Program-made: the position numbers and the translations under genes
Shown: positions 62,301 to 64,000 of the stretch, piece by piece
How the letters are laid out: every line of letters starts with the position of its first letter
Position numbering within the stretch: the stretch's first letter is position 1
NCBI RefSeq assembly: GCF_032362555.1
Contig: NC_083508.1
Span: 8,213,001-8,277,000, forward strand
Length of the DNA stretch: 64,000 nucleotides
Reading direction: 5' to 3'
From: Amyelois transitella
Taxonomy: Eukaryota > Arthropoda > Insecta > Lepidoptera > Pyralidae
The notes under the pieces: model-generated
The model's input: only the letters and a program-made list of their open reading frames with translations
Told to the model about the DNA's origin: nothing
Database searches by the model: none

Positions 62301-63418
62301 TTTAAGGCAGCTTTGTCACATTCACAGGGCATAAATGTATCACTGTATGATTAAACACAAAGTTACAATAAATAAATATGCAAAATGTCACCAAGTATTT
62401 AGATGATTTTTTTAAAGCATAACTAGATTAAACTGTCTCCAGCTTAGAATCACGAATTGGGACGCATTCTTTGTGTAAGATAAATATGAACAGTGAAAGT
62501 AATCCAAGCGTGCAAAGATTGTCTTTCGGCACATAATGCACCACACACCTTTCAACATACACAATGGAGCTAAAAGGCGATGACGTACACTTTTGTACTA
62601 AAATATTTTGATTGATGTTTGCCTCAATTATCGAAAAGCGAAATTTGATTTCTTTTGAATTCGGGTACGTAATGATAACCGTAGGAAATCGTTTTAGTGA
62701 AAGTAATTTGATGGTGACCACAGCCTCACATAAGGACCATTAAGTGCCATACCGGGAATGATCAGTGAAACCGCGGTAGAAGCACCGATTACTTAAATGG
62801 ATCTGTTGATAGCAAAACGAGTAATTCCAACACTCCTTAGAACAGAAAATTGAAAGTAGAGTCTTTTGTTTTGTTTCTGTACGAGATTGATTGAGACGAT
62901 TTGCGGTAATATGGTCGAATTGTAACAGCGGAATTGTATGATATGGTATTGGTCTGACTGGGGAAACCATTGCAAGGTGTATTTAGTAACCTAGGTCATT
63001 TCTGAAGTCAAGAAGGGATTTGAGAAGTTTTAGGTAAATGTAAGTATGTTTAATGTAAGATTGTATATAAAATGAAGGTATGTACAATAAAGCTCAGTAA
63101 AGCGCATGATAGTTTTATTATGATTTTAAATGATGTGTTATTTTGAATCTGTGTGTACTTTACAGGTAAAATTAAATTTAAAAAAATAATAAATAATAGC
63201 TTTTAATTATGGTCATTGGAATTTCTTGACCTTTCCCAAACATTTCTAGTGAATTCACTAATTATTCACAAATACTCACATTCAATACACGTAGAGTTAT
63301 CAACTTGGGCGTAGTAGGGCTCGCATCTGCACACACCCTTCTGGCACTGCGACTTTGACACGCTGCATTCTGAACTACCTTTACATGGCGACCCTAACAA
63401 CACCTCAGCTTCCACTTT
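46926..63418 (-). CDS. Extracellular mosaic protein with EB-type Cys-rich modules and LDLa repeats (5' end beyond window)
   Basis: Exons in gene order: 63280-63418, 55264-55395, 50830-51468, 50514-50716, 49958-50045, 49305-49452, 48958-49083, 48603-48637, 47842-47955, and a doubtful last exon ending at 46926. All phases join. The first four exons carry EB/EGF-like Cys modules ([36 protein letters not shown]). The exon 50830-51468 adds about 150 residues of low-complexity Ser/Asn/Lys-rich sequence. The rest encodes four LDL-receptor class A repeats. The repeat with [15 protein letters not shown] and the one with GCGDNSDE have the acidic calcium-binding residues. The repeat ending [12 protein letters not shown] is less regular. 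LDLa modules bind ligands such as lipoproteins. No membrane helix or signal peptide is visible in this part. I do not recognise a named orthologue. It is a secreted or cell-surface protein by composition. Confidence 0.78.
48603..48637 (-). CDS. 35-nt micro-exon of the EB/LDLa gene
   Basis: Between 'ggcatag|GAG' and 'ACAG|gtggtc' it encodes [11 protein letters not shown]. It is needed because the exon 48958-49083 ends in phase 2 while the LDLa exon 47842-47955 starts in phase 1. Its length (35) repairs exactly that mismatch. Splice sites are acceptable. Confidence 0.6.
50378..50470 (+). repeat. SINE-like repeat (family S1), 5' part
   Basis: 'gccgtgtggttcccggcacc' to 'aaaggcgacttagggatatg', broken off next to the exon at 50514. 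Confidence 0.8.
52674..52940 (+). repeat. SINE-like repeat (family S1), full length
   Basis: 'gtgccgtgtggtccccggcg' to 'ctaccccgcaagggatatag' and an ATGT tail. It lies in the intron between 51468 and 55264. Confidence 0.85.
53180..53345 (+). repeat. Lep-type repeat head and poly-T run
   Basis: 'taataatgcgaaagcctgtt' and 'gttgagccgatttttatgaa' match the start of a common moth repeat. A run of about 30 T follows. Confidence 0.45.
53450..53572 (-). repeat. SINE-like repeat (family S1), 3' half
   Basis: 'tcctttgcggggtggatata', 'actgaaaggccacgctcagc', 'ttgagattcaaatggtgaca'. Confidence 0.7.
53858..55150 (+). mobile_element. Lep1/Helitron-like composite element with internal duplication
   Basis: Begins 'actagctttccgcccgcggc' and ends near 'ttttatatatatagatt', the usual order for this moth repeat. 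Two blocks with 'ttgggggttgacatttcaaa' and 'ttgggggttgaattttcaaa', each followed by 'cttagtgctc', lie 275 bp apart (54712 and 54987). ORFs inside are not gene-like. It lies in the intron just before the exon 55264-55395. Confidence 0.55.
55659..55815 (+). repeat. SINE-like repeat (family S1), 3' half
   Basis: 'cttgggaatcttcaggcgat' to 'tctaccccgcaagtgatata', ATGT tail. Confidence 0.75.
55900..56300. repeat. 155-bp tandem repeat, about 2.6 copies
   Basis: 'atgacaagttcacgacctta' recurs at 55921 and 56076 and as 'ctgacaagttcacgacctta' at 56230, spacing 155 and 154 bp. Between them 'actacgaaatatg', 'agaca' and 'taaactacaacatctaaa' also repeat in register. It lies in a large intron of the EB/LDLa gene. 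Confidence 0.85.
56545..56680 (-). repeat. Non-LTR retrotransposon 3' end-like repeat (family L1)
   Basis: 'ataaactctttattgcatat', 'aagaagaatatgtacaa' and 'ggacttatcccaaccgggat' match the copy at 7620-7765. Confidence 0.6.
57390..57764 (-). other. Unrecognised 124-codon open frame in an intron
   Basis: Reads [15 protein letters not shown], then [20 protein letters not shown] and ends in a hydrophobic AT-rich tail. I do not recognise it. The 5' two thirds have higher GC than the surroundings, and an acceptor-like 'cgattag|' precedes it. It could be a transposon piece or an exon of a nested gene; chance is also possible. Confidence 0.25.
58490..58600. repeat. Hairpin repeat (GGAGGTCAGACG arms)
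   Basis: 'gaggttacggaggtcagacg' and 'cgtctgacctccgcaacct' are near-perfect inverted arms around a loop of about 28 bp, followed by 'ttgcagggcaacctaacc'. I recall this as a frequent moth repeat. Confidence 0.6.
58655..58750 (-). repeat. tRNA-like SINE head
   Basis: On the minus strand 'ggtggtcgaatcagtaagg' (A-box-like) and 'ggttctaatcc' (B-box-like) are spaced as in tRNA-derived SINEs. No cloverleaf can be drawn. Confidence 0.45.
61014..61235 (-). repeat. Lep1/Helitron-like element, 5' part
   Basis: On the minus strand 'ttctgatattataaagctga', 'gaacgcgctaatctcaggaa' and 'aggagcgaagaaataatgg'. It overlaps the block at 655-716 in the opposite orientation. Confidence 0.65.
61255..61400 (+). repeat. 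RTE-like LINE 3' end, decayed
   Basis: 'tatcttgatcaaatcgaggg' and 'tctctgtctaccccttcg' match the copy at 16130-16300, with a central deletion. It abuts the Helitron-like fragment at 61014-61235. Confidence 0.6.
61401..63279. other. AT-rich intron of the EB/LDLa gene, no further feature
   Basis: No homology, long ORF or repeat that I can name. 63419-64000 is also intron with nothing visible. Confidence 0.4.
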
Positions 63419-64000
63419 CTGCAAACAATAAGAAAATATTGTTATTTCATCATTTCGTTCGAAAATAAGATAACACATTAATATCGGCAGTGTTTAAAAG
63501 TTTAATGTAAATAACAATTATGTCAACAGATAGACGGCGCCGACTTTGACTTTTTAAAAATAGATATTTATTCACAGATTTATTCGAAAGTGAGAAAAGG
63601 TGTTATTTAAGAATTTCGCCAATGAATTTAAAATACTGAGACGAAAAGCAAACAATTTTTTTTTAAATCAGTGTTTGATAAGGTACGGTAGTCTGGTAGT
63701 CTATGTTATGACCAGTAGTTCCCTGAAGCTTAATAGCCTGAAGTTTAAGAGCTACTGAAAATCTAACTGTCAATAATTGGTCTTAATGTGTTGCTATTTA
63801 AATTAAGTAATCATAAAGCTAACTAAGGTGTTAAATCGATCTACCTCGAAGTTTTAGTTGGAACACGAATAAGTAAGCATAGGAAATACTATTCGTAAAT
63901 TCTTATTTGCACACGACTTGCACATGCATATTATTGATCACGTGCTTCCAAGAAAGTAAGCGTTGTAGACTTTTAAGTACAGTCATGAGCATAAAGATGT

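Noticed and set aside
1-64000. CRISPR arrays, operons, rRNA, phage or viral genes
   Set aside because: None seen; the 155-bp tandem repeat has no spacer structure, and intron-rich genes mark this as a eukaryotic chromosome.

Overview
The window is nuclear DNA of an insect, almost certainly a moth (Lepidoptera). It is AT-rich and intron-rich, with GT-AG splice sites. It carries a lepidopteran-type effector caspase, an IFP2-like piggyBac copy, Lep1/Helitron-like repeats ending in CTAGT, and many copies of one SINE-like repeat. There is no operon structure, CRISPR array, rRNA or convincing tRNA gene. Exon borders below were placed by hand from splice sites and reading phase.

Layout from left to right. 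(1) 130-1591, minus: the first two coding exons of BBS9/PTHB1, a BBSome subunit; the rest lies off the left edge. (2) 2281-2575: a decayed copy of the caspase promoter and N-terminus. (3) 4768-5658, plus: a single-exon effector caspase of 296 aa. (4) 5844-7173: an internally deleted piggyBac element in TTAA, whose transposase ORF is an N-terminus/C-terminus fusion. (5) 8976-28528, minus: the DEPDC5/Iml1 gene, the GATOR1 subunit that restrains TORC1. At least 25 coding exons can be traced, about 1,500 aa; one short exon in the 14.1-18.0 kb stretch is unresolved. Five of its exons have a decayed partial copy beside them. (6) 29279-31168, plus: a five-exon SWEET sugar transporter of 227 aa, divergent from DEPDC5 across about 750 bp. 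(7) 31877-34576 and 38240-41089, both minus: two tandem DUF229 genes encoding type II membrane proteins of the alkaline-phosphatase/sulfatase fold. The second has lost the Asp of its SDHG motif. (8) 46926-63418, minus and open to the right: an extracellular mosaic protein with N-terminal EB-type Cys-rich modules and C-terminal LDL-receptor class A repeats, including a 35-nt micro-exon.

Functional links are loose, as expected in an insect genome. The one neighbouring pair with related biology is DEPDC5 (nutrient restraint of TORC1) and SWEET (sugar transport), which share an intergenic promoter region. The rest of the DNA is introns and intergenic sequence filled with SINE-like copies, RTE-type LINE 3' ends, Helitron-like fragments, a tRNA-derived SINE, GC-rich foldback elements and a 155-bp tandem repeat.
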